Source: Calliphora vicina (Eukaryota; Arthropoda; Insecta; Diptera; Calliphoridae). Taken from it: a stretch of DNA of 64,000 nt. The stretch spans positions 117,166,046-117,230,045 of the forward strand of contig NC_088782.1 of NCBI RefSeq assembly GCF_958450345.1, in the 5' to 3' direction. Within the stretch, counting starts at the first letter, position 1. Each line of letters starts with the position of its first letter. The position numbers and the translations under genes were made by a program. This document shows, one piece after another, positions 46,020 through 57,800 of this stretch. Under the pieces are notes generated by a model, which worked only from the letters and a program-made list of their open reading frames with translations, did not search any database and had not been told where the DNA came from.

Positions 46020-47384
46020 TGGGGGGAAATTACGATTTTCTAAAGGAAATAATTAAAAAATAAATTTTTTTTCCCGAATTTTTTTTTCTAGAATTTTTTT
46101 TAGAAAAAAAAAATGACAAATAAATTATGTAAAAACATGCCATATAGAATACTAATGTTATGTCTGAAACAATTTAATTTTTCAGTCAATATTTTAGACA
46201 CCCGCCATATAGCCTTTTTTTAAATTTTCAAAAACCAATCCAAACACAAGAGTTTTTGTTATAAACTCACAGTTTCTTAGTTTTTGAGGGGAAATTACGA
46301 TTTTCTAAAGGAAATAATTAAAAAATAATTTTTTTTTCAAGAATTTTTTTGTATTTTTTTTTTAGAAAAAAAAAATTTACAAATAAATTAAGTAAGAATA
46401 CGCCATATAGTATACTAAATATATATCTGAAACAATTTTATTTTTGTGCATTTATTTTAGTTACCCGCCATATATCCTTTTTTTTGGATTTTCAAAAACC
46501 AAACCAAACACAAGAGTTTTTCTTATAAACTCACATTTCAAATTAAAATTACCCAAACAAATTTTAACTTTACAAAATATTTTTGAAATAAAATATTTTT
46601 TTTTCCATACATTTTTTTTGTTAAAATTTTTTACAACCAAAATTACAAATGAAATATGTAAAAACACGGCATATAATATATTAAAGATATTTCTTAAACA
46701 ATTTAATTTTTTCAGGCAATATTTTAGATACCCGCCATATATCCTTTTTTTAGAAATTTTCAAAAATCTAACCAAACACCAGAGAACAACAGAACACACA
46801 TTTCTCATTAAATTTTGCTAAACAAACTTCTAATTTTCTAACTAACCTAAATATGCCTGAAGTAAAATTAAATTTTTTTGGAAATTTTTTTTTTTTTTAA
46901 AATATTAGAAATATAATATGTAAAAACACGGAATTTATTGTATTAAAGATACGTCTAAAACAATTTTAATTTTGAGCTAACATTTTAGACACCCGCCGTA
47001 TATCCTTTTTTGGAAATTTTCAAAAACCCAACAAAACCCTAGCGTTTTTCTTCTAAACTCATATTTATAATAGCATTTTGCCAAGCAAACTTAAAAATTA
47101 AAAACTAACCCAAAAATTTTTAAATTTTTTTTTGTAAATTTTTTTTTCCAAAAAAAAAAAATAAAAATTGTATATGTAAAAACACATCATATAGTTCGCT
47201 AAAGGTATTCCCAAACAGATTTCTTTTTTGAGCCTATATTTTAGATACCCGTCATATATCCTTTTTTAAAAAAATTTAAAAACCTTAGCAAAAAAAGGAG
47301 TCTTTCTTAGCAACTTACTTTTCGAATTAAACTTTACTTAATTTTCTAAAATAAACTTAAACTTTACCAACTAACATAAATATT
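46020..47384 (-). repeat. Satellite family G, array 3 left part (inverted)
   Basis: Complementary cores CGCCATATATCCTTTTTT lie near 46203 (variant ATAGCC), 46468, 46735, 46995 and 47252, spaced 257-267 bp. The flanks repeat words such as ATGTAAAAACAC and CCAAACACAAGAGTTTTTCT. The open frames on both strands at 46444-46821 are products of the repeat. Confidence 0.9.
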
Positions 47385-48340
47385 CATGGGTGTATGACCT
47401 AAATAAAAAATCGCGATTATCAATAGATGACGTATCTTTTGAACGTGATTTTTAAATTTAATAACTTATATGTCATTTTGAAGGCTACACATCTGTCATT
47501 TATTCTCACTTAGTTATTAAATATTATAGTGTAAACAACAATGTTTTTCTTGCTTCGAAAATGTCAAATTTTCTACCCACAAAGCGTCATATGCAGGAAG
47601 TTTTGCTATACTTCTTTAATTTGACAAAAAGTGCCGCTGATGGTGTATCAACGTAAGAGATAGTTTGTGCGGTTTAGAAGTGGTAATTTTGGCACAATGA
47701 TCGTCCAGGCCAGCCAAACAATAGCATGAAAAATCATTGGGAGCTACTCTATCAGCAATTTCATAACATTAGCCAGCAGCATGATTCACCCAAAAGCACG
47801 GAAATTGGGTAACATATGAATTGAAGCCGAGATACCATGAAAGACAATTTTTCATGACCGAAATTATGCTTGAACGCTGTAAAAGAAAATCATTTTTGCA
47901 CCGAATCATTACTTGAGATGAAAAATTGATACATTACGATAACCCGAAGTGTAAGAGATCGTGTGTGAAGCACGTCCAAAAAGCCGAATCGACACCAAAG
48001 GTAAATATCCATGGTGCTAAGGTGATTTTCTGTATTTGGTGGTTGCAAAAGTGTACTATCTATTATGAGCTGCTGAAATAAACAGTGCATCACAGGATAC
48101 CAGTATAGAGCGAAAAATGCACAGAACACGTGTTTCAATACCTGTTAAAAAGTATTTAGAATAAAGTGGTTGTGAAGTTGTTTGCCTCACCAGCTTTATA
48201 TAGATGAATGTAGAACTCTCTCTGTGGAATACTCTTCACTTTGGAACAAAGTATCCTATATTGGCTTGAATCGTTATTGGCCTCAAATGACGAGCATTAC
48301 TTTGGCGAGGAATCCATAATTCAAAACAAAAGCTACAAAT
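47385..48340 (+). mobile_element. Mariner remnant (copy 3), 3'-truncated, inside satellite
   Basis: The 5' end reads TGGGTGTATGACCTAAAT, like the terminal repeat of irritans-type mariners, followed by a leader and the transposase start at 47561. The matching right terminus is absent. Satellite family G in the same (inverted) orientation lies on both sides, so the mariner entered the array. Confidence 0.82.
47561..48330 (+). pseudogene. Mariner transposase pseudogene (copy 3)
   Basis: The start ATG gives MSNFLPTKRHMQEVLLYFFN, the usual N-terminus of this mariner lineage. It is followed by DRPGQPN, LKPR-like and AVKENHFCTESL words. The first catalytic block is broken (EMKN then a stop where DEKWIHYDNP is expected). 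PKVNIHGAK, FCIWWLQK and VYYELL-like words follow. The HDNARPHV block is largely lost (RTRVSIPVKKYL remains), and the gene runs out at SLLASNDEHYFGEES. Stops and frameshifts are frequent. Confidence 0.83.
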
Positions 48341-48890
48341 TTTAAAAAATCACACATTTTTAAATCATTTTTTTAAAAAAATTTCTAAATTTTAGACAAC
48401 AGTTATGAAGATAATATGTAACAACACGTCACATAGTCGTTTAAAGATTTTTCCAAAACAAATTTTAATTTTGAGGCAATTTTGTCGACACCTGTCATAT
48501 ATCCTTTTTTTGGGAATTTTCAAAAAACCTCAAAAAATAATTCATTTTTCTTCCAAAGCCACTTTTCTAATAAAACTAAATTAAATTTTCCCTTACATAT
48601 TATTGAATATGTGTCCAATCGAATGATTCGGTTGTTTATATAGATTTATTTTCTAACCTAATAAGTAAAAACACGCCATTTCGTCTTTCAAATATTAAGC
48701 CTAAGCAATTTTAATTTTGAGTCAATATTAAAGACAACCGCTGCATATCCTTTTTTTGGGAATTTTCCAAAACCTTTAGAAATAACGAATTTTTCATCCA
48801 AACCCATTTTTCTATTAAAACTAAATTTAAATTTTCCCTAACACTGTTCAATTTTACAAACTAACCTAAATATTTCTGATAATTATGCAT
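48341..48890 (-). repeat. Satellite family G, array 3 right part (inverted)
   Basis: Cores GTCATATATCCTTTTTTTGG near 48497 and GCTGCATATCCTTTTTTTGG near 48741 are 244 bp apart, continuing the array beyond the mariner. The flanks keep the ACACGCCAT and TTTTGAG words seen on the left side. Confidence 0.85.
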
Positions 48891-49436
48891 AAATTATCTT
48901 TATTTTATATTTATTTACTAGCATTAATACATATAATACTCAAACCATTTAACATAGCCACATAAATACTATATTAATTCCTATATATGAATATTTGATT
49001 TTGATTATATCAATTACAATTTGTTTTAGCACCTAATTAACATTTAAATTGTTCGTGTCTTTGGTTTTGGCATTTAAAGCTATTTTTCGCACTATATGTA
49101 TATAATTTCAACATAAAACTCTATTAAATGGTATTTTGGTTGGAGGTTTTAAATACATACGAATAAAAACGGAATTAGTAACAATTATGCATTCAAATTT
49201 ATAATATATTTTAATGTTAATTTGTCGGTATATATAGGTTTGTATTTAGTATTATTGTATGAGTGTGTTTATTGTGTGACTATTAAACAAATCAATAAAA
49301 TTAATATTAATTTTACAATCTACTATAAATGCAATTTAACATGTTAAATTTGTTACTGTTTAAACCCAGCAGTTATGGTTAAGTGTCGCATACTAATTGT
49401 TTTACCTATCAGTAACAATTTACCGATTTTAAAAGG
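48891..49436. other. AT-rich non-coding DNA
   Basis: Nothing recognisable. Confidence 0.4.
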
Positions 49437-49770
49437 GCACCTAGTGACAATTGACTCTCCAATAGATTACTTCTGGTGGGTAAAATAGCAACTATCTAAA
49501 GTGCTGCTGAAAAAATAATGAATTTGACTACACCCTAATATACATAGAGACACTGAAGTGACAATTGACTTCAGGACAGATTACCTGGGATGTAAAAAGT
49601 AACCAGTAGACTTAAATTCCCATTACAATAAACAAATGCATGTCAACTGACCTAAAAATAATTAAATTATTGAATTTGACTACACCCTAGTATACATAGA
49701 GACACTAAAGTGACAATTGACTTCACGACAGATTACCTGGGATGTAAAAAGTAACCAATTGGTTTCTCTT
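49437..49770 (+). repeat. ~157-bp tandem repeat, two copies plus a partial
   Basis: TTTGACTACACCCTA, TACATAGAGACACT and GACAGATTACCTGGGATGT occur in the same order at about 49520-49605 and 49675-49760. A more diverged partial copy (GTGACAATTGACTCTCC) starts near 49442. About 95% identity between the two full copies shows the duplication is recent. Confidence 0.85.
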
Positions 49771-50694
49771 TGCATTACCAAAATCACAAATATGACAAAT
49801 GACCCAAAAATAATTAAATTATAGTGAGCCAATTAATTAGACATTAGAGAAAATTATTATCTAGAAGGTAAACCATTAACTTCTTTAGAAGTCATTACAG
49901 AACTGCTGGGAATGTTTCGTTTATATTTATATTATATTTTTGTGAGTGTGTGTTGTACACACACACATCCATAGATTTTATTTATTTGCTAAAGGTGATA
50001 AAAATTCATTAAATTTAATGATATTAAATAATAAAAAATACACTTGTAGTACGAGTTTATTTAATAGCAACCAGCATCATCATAAAATGTTATTACAATT
50101 TCAAGTACGAAATAAACCAGCGAATATTTTTTGGTGAAAATTGCTTTTTAAACTATTAGTTTTCGTTAGATTCCTAGAAGCTATTCTAAATTTAACATTT
50201 AGTTTGTAAATCTTAAAGACAATTTATCCAATTTGTTTGGAGGACTCTGCTTTGCAAAGACCCCATATATGAGGCATATAAATCCATATCATTGCCATTT
50301 AATTCGAATCTTTATAACTTTAGTTATGACATTCTTTTAGCTTTTGTATCAACGTTAAATTTTTATACTTTTTCCAATGTGCATTTTAATAAATAATGTG
50401 ACATTATTTATGCAGATTATGGTAATTGTTGAAAACATTTTCTGGTAGGGTTAATACTACAGTAATACATAACTTTTCATATACATACAAACATAAATAT
50501 GTACGTGCAACAACATTATTTTTTTTTAAATATAAATTGTCATTATTATTGAAGGATTTAATGGTGTAAATTAAAAGATATGACTTGTTTAATGATAAAT
50601 GTAGACAACAAGCCAATATTAATTGAGAGAAATAAGTAAACAGAAAAAAGTACTTCCATAGAAGTGAAAAAGAAGTAGAACTTGAATTGACTTT
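49771..50694. other. AT-rich non-coding DNA
   Basis: No gene or repeat is recognised. The open frames at 49946 and 50404 have no motif. Confidence 0.4.
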
Positions 50695-52240
50695 AGTATA
50701 AACACTAAAGTCTTTAGTATAAAGACTAAAGTCTTTAGTATAAAGACTAAAGTCTTTAGTATAAAGACTAAAGTCTTTAGTATAAAGACTAAAGTCTTTA
50801 GTATAAAGACTAAAGTCTTTAGTATAAAGACTAAAGTCTTTAGTATAAAGACTAAAGTCTTTAGTATAAAGACTAAAGTCTTTAGTATAAAGACTAAAGT
50901 CTTTAGTATAAAGACTAAAGTCTTTAGTATAAAGACTAAAGTCTTTAGTATAAAGACTAAAGTCTTTAGTATAAAGACTAAAGTCTTTAGTATAAAGACT
51001 AAAGTCTTTAGTATAAAGACTAAAGTCTTTAGTATAAAGACTAAAGTCTTTAGTATAAAGACTAAAGTCTTTAGTATAAAGACTAAAGTCTTTAGTATAA
51101 AGACTAAAGTCTTTAGTATAAAGACTAAAGTCTTTAGTATAAAGACTAAAGTCTTTAGTATAAAGACTAAAGTCTTTAGTATAAAGACTAAAGTCTTTAG
51201 TATAAAGACTAAAGTCTTTAGTATAAAGACTAAAATCTTTAGTATAAAGACTAAAGTCTTTAGTATAAAGACTAAAGTCTTTAGTATAAAGACTAAAGTC
51301 AATAGTATAAAGACTAAAGTCTTTAGTATAAAGACTAAAGTCTTTAGTATAAAGACTAAAGTCAATAGTATAAAGACTAAAGTCTTTAGTATAAAGACTA
51401 AAGTCTTTAGTATAAAGACTAAAGTCTTTAGTATAAAGACTAAAGTCTTTAGTATAAAGACTAAAGTCTTTAGTATAAAGACTAAAGTCTTTAGTATAAA
51501 GACTAAAGTCTTTAGTATAAAGACTAAAGTCTTTAGTATAAAGACTAAAGTCTTTAGTATAAAGACTAAAGTCTTTAGTATAAAGACTAAAGTCTTTAGT
51601 ATAAAGACTAAAGTCTTTAGTATAAAGACTAAAGTCTTTAGTATAAAGACTAAAGTCTTTAGTATAAAGACTAAAGTCTTTAGTATAAAGACTAAAGTCT
51701 TTAGTATAAAGACTAAAGTCTTTAGTATAAAGACTAAAGTCTTTAGTATAAAGACTAAAGTCTTTAGTATAAAGACTAAAGTCTTTAGTATAAAGACTAA
51801 AGTCTTTAGTATAAAGACTAAAGTCTTTAGTATAAAGACTAAAGTCTTTAGTATAAAGACTAAAGTCTTTAGTATAAAGACTAAAGTCTTTAGTATAAAG
51901 ACTAAAGTCTTTAGACTAAAGTCATTAGTATAAAGACTTAAGTCTTTAGTATAAAGACTAAAGTCTTTAGTATAAAGACTAAAGTCTTTAGTATAAAGAC
52001 TAAAGTCTTTAGTATAAAGACTAAAGTCTTTAGTATAAAGACTAAAGTCTTTAGTATAAAGACTAAAGTCTTTAGTATAAAGACTAAAGTCTTTAGTATA
52101 AAGACTAAAGTCTTTAGTATAAAGACTAAAGTCTTTAGTATAAAGACTAAAGTCTTTAGTATAAAGACTAAAGTCTTTAGTATAAAGACTAAAGTCTTTA
52201 GTATAAAGACTAAAGTCTTTAGTATAAAAACTGAAGAAGG
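50695..52240. repeat. 21-bp palindromic tandem array
   Basis: About 73 near-perfect copies of a 21-bp unit contain AGTCTTTAGTATAAAGACT, an inverted repeat with 8-bp arms around GTA. Variants are few: CAATAG for CTTTAG at 51300 and 51361, and a broken unit at 51910-51935. Each copy can form a hairpin, and the array could form many cruciforms. Because 21 is a multiple of three, one minus-strand frame stays open for 594 codons (50619-52403). It repeats KTLVFIL, then KDFSLYT after the broken unit shifts the frame. Confidence 0.97.
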
Positions 52241-53440
52241 TTTTGTATAAAGACTGAAGTATAAAGACTAAAGAAGTATTTAGTATAAAGACTGAATAAT
52301 TCTGTAGTACTTTTTTAGAATATTCTAGTAAATTTTCTGTTTTTAGTTTCAAAATCAAAAACATTGTGACCTTCCACAAAAAAACCAAATATCCTTCCCC
52401 CATCCCGTAAAATATGCATTAAAAATTCATACAAGATGTTACCAATTGTCAACATCTTGTAGTATTTACTCTCAAAATTATATATAAATAAAAAAAATTG
52501 TAATTTTAAATTCTACACAGAACGAATAGACAACCACCCTTAATTGACAATTGTAGCCATTACAAAAATAAATTGCGTATTTTGTATTGATGTAACTAAA
52601 TAAACAGTTGAACGGAGAAAAAAAATCGGGTAAAAATACGCAATTTATGGCAAACTTATAGTAAGGCAAACAATTTTTTTTTTATTTTCTATATTAATTG
52701 AAGCAATTTTCCACCACTATAATAAGGATGAAAAATAAAGCGCATAAAAATAACGACAGTGTCTTGAAACAGATTTAATTCCTAAGGCGAAAAGTCGCGA
52801 ATACTCACGTATTAAGGCAGTGATATGACTAAAGGATGCCAGGTTTTTTCATAGAGATTTAAGTGAAATAAATGCTTGTTTAGTTTATTATTTTGTATAT
52901 ATTTTTTGGAATTGCCTGGAAACTGTATAAAATTGCATGAAGTAGATTTCGTTTAGTTTCATTTAGCAATTATTTAAAAGTGTTAAAGTACTTTTCAGGA
53001 ATTGTTGGTTTTACTAGATTTTTTTGGAAAAAATCCAGATCTGGCATCATTTCTCTAAAAAAAATCTAACAATTATATTCTTTTTAACACGCATTTATTC
53101 AGACATGCACAATGTGCATGTGACAAACGCACGTTCGAGTAGGATTAGTGTCATTGTGAAAGACACTGCTCGTTAGACACACACTCGCACACATAGTGTG
53201 TCTATACTTATGTATTTAGAACATGTGTGTGATTATTGCTAAAAATTGAACTAATTGACAAACAAAAGAACTTACAGACTTTGCAAAAAATTAAATCACA
53301 TAAAATTATGCGCAATTTTAAGATGTTATTGGCAACTGTGTCAGAAACTATTAGAATTAAAGAGATTTAAACAGGACATTTAAGTAAACTGCTTAATTTG
53401 GCGTGAAAAAAATTAATTGCAATAGATTTTCTTAAGGCTT
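52241..53440. other. Non-coding DNA with a short perfect palindrome
   Basis: Decayed 21-bp units extend to about 52300. Otherwise no gene is seen. CATGCACAATGTGCATG at 53104-53120 is a perfect 8-bp-arm palindrome, and AGTGTC at 53147 pairs with GACACT 9 bp later. These lie in a GC-richer patch (53090-53210). Confidence 0.45.
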
Positions 53441-55533
53441 AAAGCATTTTTTAACAAATTCCAAAAAAAGGACATGTGGTGAGCTTCTAAACTACTCTAT
53501 AAAAATCAATAAATTCTTTCATACTTAGAAAGCATACTATTAGTCATCCTTTCACTTAATTTCAAGGTAATTGATTTGTTTTCAAAAGAGTTACAGTAGT
53601 TTTGGGAAAAACTAATTTGTATAATATCTTTAAAATTTATATTACTTTCTTTCGTGATTAGTTTTAAGCATTTTTTATACTTTTTTTTACTGAATCCAAG
53701 TTTTACAAATATTAAAAAAAGGATATATGGCAAGTTTCTACAATAAGTCACCAAATTCAATAAATTGTATTACTCATTTAAATAACACTAATATCTGTTC
53801 TTTGCTTTAATTTTGATAGAGATTTTGTAAGCAAATTTTTAAAAGAAATTAAAATTTGTTCTTATCAAGATCTGCTTTAAAGTAATTATATGTTCTTTTT
53901 ATTAGTTTTGTGGTATAAATTAATGTTTTTAAAAATCTTTAAAAAAAGGATATATGGTCAGTTTTTAAAGTAATTGCAAAAATACCATACATTTTGTCAC
54001 ATATATAAAGAGTTTCATTGCACGTTCATTTCCATAATTTCAAGGCCAGAATTTGTCTTTCAAAAAAGTTATAGGAGTTTTAATAAAATAAATATTTCAA
54101 CATTTTACTGCAAGTACTTTAAGTTTAGCGTTTTTTTTTTTTTTTTTGAGCTAATATTCTTAGATATATTTTAATTTTTATACTTGAAATCAATGTTTTA
54201 TATAATTTTCCTAAAAAAGGATATGTGGCTAGCTTTTAAAGTATTTTATAAAATTCAATCAGTTTTGTAGCACACATAAACAATACCATAGCACGTTCAT
54301 TTCCATAATTTCAAGGCAAAGATGGGTTTTGAAAAAAGTTTTATGAACATAAATTGATCAATATTTTATTGAAAAATCCTTTAGCTAATTTTGTTAGATT
54401 AAATTTAAATTATTGTTAATTATACATAAATATTTATAGTTCAAATCTACGTTTCATACAAATTTCAAAAAAGGATATATGGTTAGCTTCTCAGATATTG
54501 AACCAAATTCAAATGATTTTTACATACTTATAGAGGATACTATTACTCAACCTTTTACTTAACTTTAAAATAATTGTTCGGTTTTTAAAAAATGTTGAAA
54601 ATTTTTAAGAAAAATTATTCGCCAACATTTTTTCAAAAGTAAATATACTTCTTTCTTTGCTTATTTTTTAATATTTATACCTTAACTGCTTTAAACAATA
54701 GCAATATTTTACAAAGATTTTAAAGAAAGGATGACTAGGTCTAAAATCTAGGCATTTTGTGAAAGCAAGATTTTCAAAAATTCTTCAAAAAGTATCTTTA
54801 GTATGTTGTAATTGTATGTCTTACAATTTCTAAATATTTATCCAAATTTACATTAATTTTCATTGTTCAAATCAATGTTTTAAATAATTTTCCGAAAAAG
54901 GATATATAACAAACTTCTTCAATATTGCAGGAAATTCTATAAAATTTGGCTCATATATATATGATGCTATTACACGTTCATTTACGTAATTCGAGGACAA
55001 TTGCTAAAATTTTAATTTAAAAAAATTTTGTTTTGTTGAAAAAAAAAAATTTATTTGTGAAATAAACTTGAAAAAATCGATGCAAAAAACAGCAAGAAAT
55101 TGCATTTTTCTTAAAAGGATATACTGCCAGCTTCTGAAATATTAAAGAAAATTTTTCATACACATAAATGACACTATTAGATGTACTTTTGCTTAGTGTC
55201 AAGGCAATTTTTTTCATTCTAAGATATTTGTTTAATGTTCTGAAAAATATTTTTTATATGGACTTTCTCATTCACAAATTAAAAGACAATTTTTAACTAG
55301 AAAAACATTAAAATAATTTAAATTAAAATTTGTATGACAGTTTCAAAAAAGGATATATGACAAGCTTCTTAAATAATGCAGCAATATAAATAAAATTTAG
55401 CACACTTATAACTAAGTTTAGTAGACGACCATTAGTTTAATTTAAAGGATATTGCTTAAGTTTTGATAATGTTTTCGAACCTTTTAAAAATACAAATATT
55501 AAACACTTTACATTTACATTACATTTAATTTAT
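53441..55533 (+). repeat. Satellite family G, array 4 left part
   Basis: Cores near 53466, 53714, 53944, 54215, 54470, 54727 (weak), 54897, 55115 and 55348 read AAAAAAGGATATATGGCNAG or close to it. Spacing is 170-275 bp. A second conserved stretch about 80 bp on (ACGTTCATTTCCATAATTTC and AAGGC) accompanies most monomers. Between those two boxes the monomers share little beyond AT content. Confidence 0.9.
55211..55533 (+). repeat. Duplicated satellite monomer, copy 1
   Basis: About 320 bp from TTTTCATTCTAAGATATTTG match 56537-56861 at roughly 95% or better, far above other monomer pairs of the array. The two copies bracket the 1.0-kb insertion. Confidence 0.9.
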
Positions 55534-56538
55534 ATGATTGATCACAGACCGATGTATTTTGCAGATGTATATAATAAGTGGGCGTATTAGTGGACAATTT
55601 TTATTTATGTAAAAACTTTTGCGGTCCAAGCGTCCTGCGATTTTAGATATATCGAATAAAAAATTGGCACGGTCAATTTTTCTTTCAGTAAAAACTTAAA
55701 TTGGATTACTATGATCATTTAAACAAATAATTAGCCAAATCGATGTAACCGTTTTCCGATTTTAGATAAATCGAGAAAAGTGGGCGTGGTCAATTTTTCA
55801 TTTCGAAAAAAATCTATGTTGGGCAATGACCAACATTTTACATAAATTGTCGAAATCGGTCCGGCCGTTCTCTACTGACGCAATTACCAACTAACGACAT
55901 TTGATTTTTATTTATGTAGATTTAGCTGAAGCTAAACTAAAACTTCATAAAGACTAAGGATGTATAATGACCTACAATTGAAGCTAAACTTAGACTATAA
56001 ATAGACTTACGATTGAAGCTCAAATTAGACTATACATAGACCTACGATTGAAGCTAAACTTAGACTATATATAGACTTACGTTTGAAGCTAAACATAGAC
56101 TATACATAGACCTACCATTGTGGCCAAACTAAGACTATATATAGAGACCTACGATTGAAACTAGATTAAGATTATATATAGACCTACGGTTTAAGCTAAA
56201 CTAGGACTGTATAAAGACCTACAATTGAAGCTAAACTAGATCCGTATACAAACCTACAATTGGGACTAAACTATGACTATATACAGACCTGCGATTGAAG
56301 CTAAATTAAGACTTTACTAGGACCGTATAGACCTACACTTGAGGCTACACTAAGACTATATACAGACCTACTATTGAAGCTAACTTAAGACTGTATAAAG
56401 ACCTGCGATTGATGATAAACTGGGACTGTGTAAAGACCTACGATTAAAGCTAAACTAAGACTGTCTACAGATCTACAATTGAGGCTAAACTAAGACTATA
56501 TACTGAAGCTAAGCAAAGACTGTATAAAGACCTACCAT
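55532..56538. repeat. Inserted copy of segment 36565-37581 (copy II)
   Basis: About 1007 bp are nearly identical to the locus 19 kb upstream, in the same orientation. The left half is the interspersed repeat (TGATCACAGACCGATG and AAGTGGGCGTATTAG). The right half (55925-56538) is reverse-oriented minisatellite family M. Junction overlaps are only about two bases. The duplicated satellite monomer on each side acts like a very long target duplication. Confidence 0.93.
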
Positions 56539-57800
56539 TGCTACGATTTTCATTCTAAGATATTTGTTTAATGTTCTGAAAAATATTTTTTATATGGACT
56601 TTCTCATTCACAAATTAAAAGACAATTTTTAACTAGAAAAACATTAAAATAATTTAAATTAAAATTTGTATGACAGTTTCAAAAAAGGATATATGACAAG
56701 CTTCTTAAATAATGCAGCAATATAAATAAAATTTAGCACACTTATAACTAAGTTTAGTAGACGACCATTAGTTTAATTTAAAGGATATTGCTTAAGTTTT
56801 GATTATGTTTTCGAAGCTTTGAAAAACACAAATATTAAACACTTTACATTCTCATATTTAATTTAAATATTTATATAATTATTTCACTTTATTAAAAGTT
56901 TTTTTATTCTTAAATAATGTCCAACTTAATTTATTTATATCATTTGCAAAAAAAGGATATATGACGACCATTTGCAATATTGCTGTAAATTCAATAAAAT
57001 TTTCTGTACATGCAAATGACACTATTGGACGTTCTTTGACTTATTTTCTTAGCAATTTCATACATTCTGGAAATATTATAGAGGGTTCGAAATTATAATT
57101 TTTTTATAATTTTATTTAACTTTTCTAAAGCCAAATTTTCTACATTTATTCTGGTTGGCTTTAAGTTTTATAGTATAAAATAGTTTCAAATGGCATTTTC
57201 CAAGACAGTTACGAAAAAGGATATATGGTGAGCAGCTTAAATATTTGAAAAAAATCCACAAAATTTAGGAGGCATATAAATGACATTAAAATCCATCCTT
57301 TGTCTTAATTTCCAGGCATTTTCTCTCATTTAAAAAAATTATTTTGAAAAAGAGTTTTTGCAAAATATCTCATTCTCAAGCTTAATGATAATTTTTATAA
57401 AATTATTTAAGTTTTCTTGAATATAAAAAAAAAAATTTTTGGTAGTTACAAAAAAGGATATATGTACAACTTTTTAAATATTAAACAAAATTTTATAATA
57501 TTTTGTGTCCAAATTGTTCTTACTGTTACTCGTCCTTTTACTTAATTTTAAGGCTTTATCATTATTTTTGCAAGTTTAACAAAGTTTTTCATAGAATAAA
57601 TTTAATGAACATTTATTAAAATGTTATACATTATCATTTATAACAAATTTATTTATGGTTTTGCCTTGTAGTTTAGTGAAAAACTATTTTTTTTTCCAAA
57701 ATTCTCAAAAAAGGATATATGGCCAGCTTCTTAAATATATAGTCAACTTAACCAACATTTGCCTCTCATATTGAAAACCTCAATGACCTTCCTTTTGCTT
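56537..57800 (+). repeat. Satellite family G, array 4 right part
   Basis: The block starts with the second copy of the duplicated monomer (56537-56861). Cores follow near 56686, 56948, 57213, 57452 and 57713, 240-265 bp apart, each with AAAAAGGATATATGNCNANC. The array fades after 57800. Confidence 0.9.

Noticed and set aside
46444..46821. Overlapping open frames of 125 and 115 codons on both strands
   Set aside because: They lie across inverted family G monomers, are Phe/Lys/Ile-rich and exist because the repeat is AT-rich with few stops.
50619..52403. 594-codon minus-strand open frame with KTLVFIL and KDFSLYT heptads
   Set aside because: It is made by a 21-bp tandem repeat whose unit has no stop in that frame; the switch of heptad comes from one damaged unit. 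No domain or splice support.
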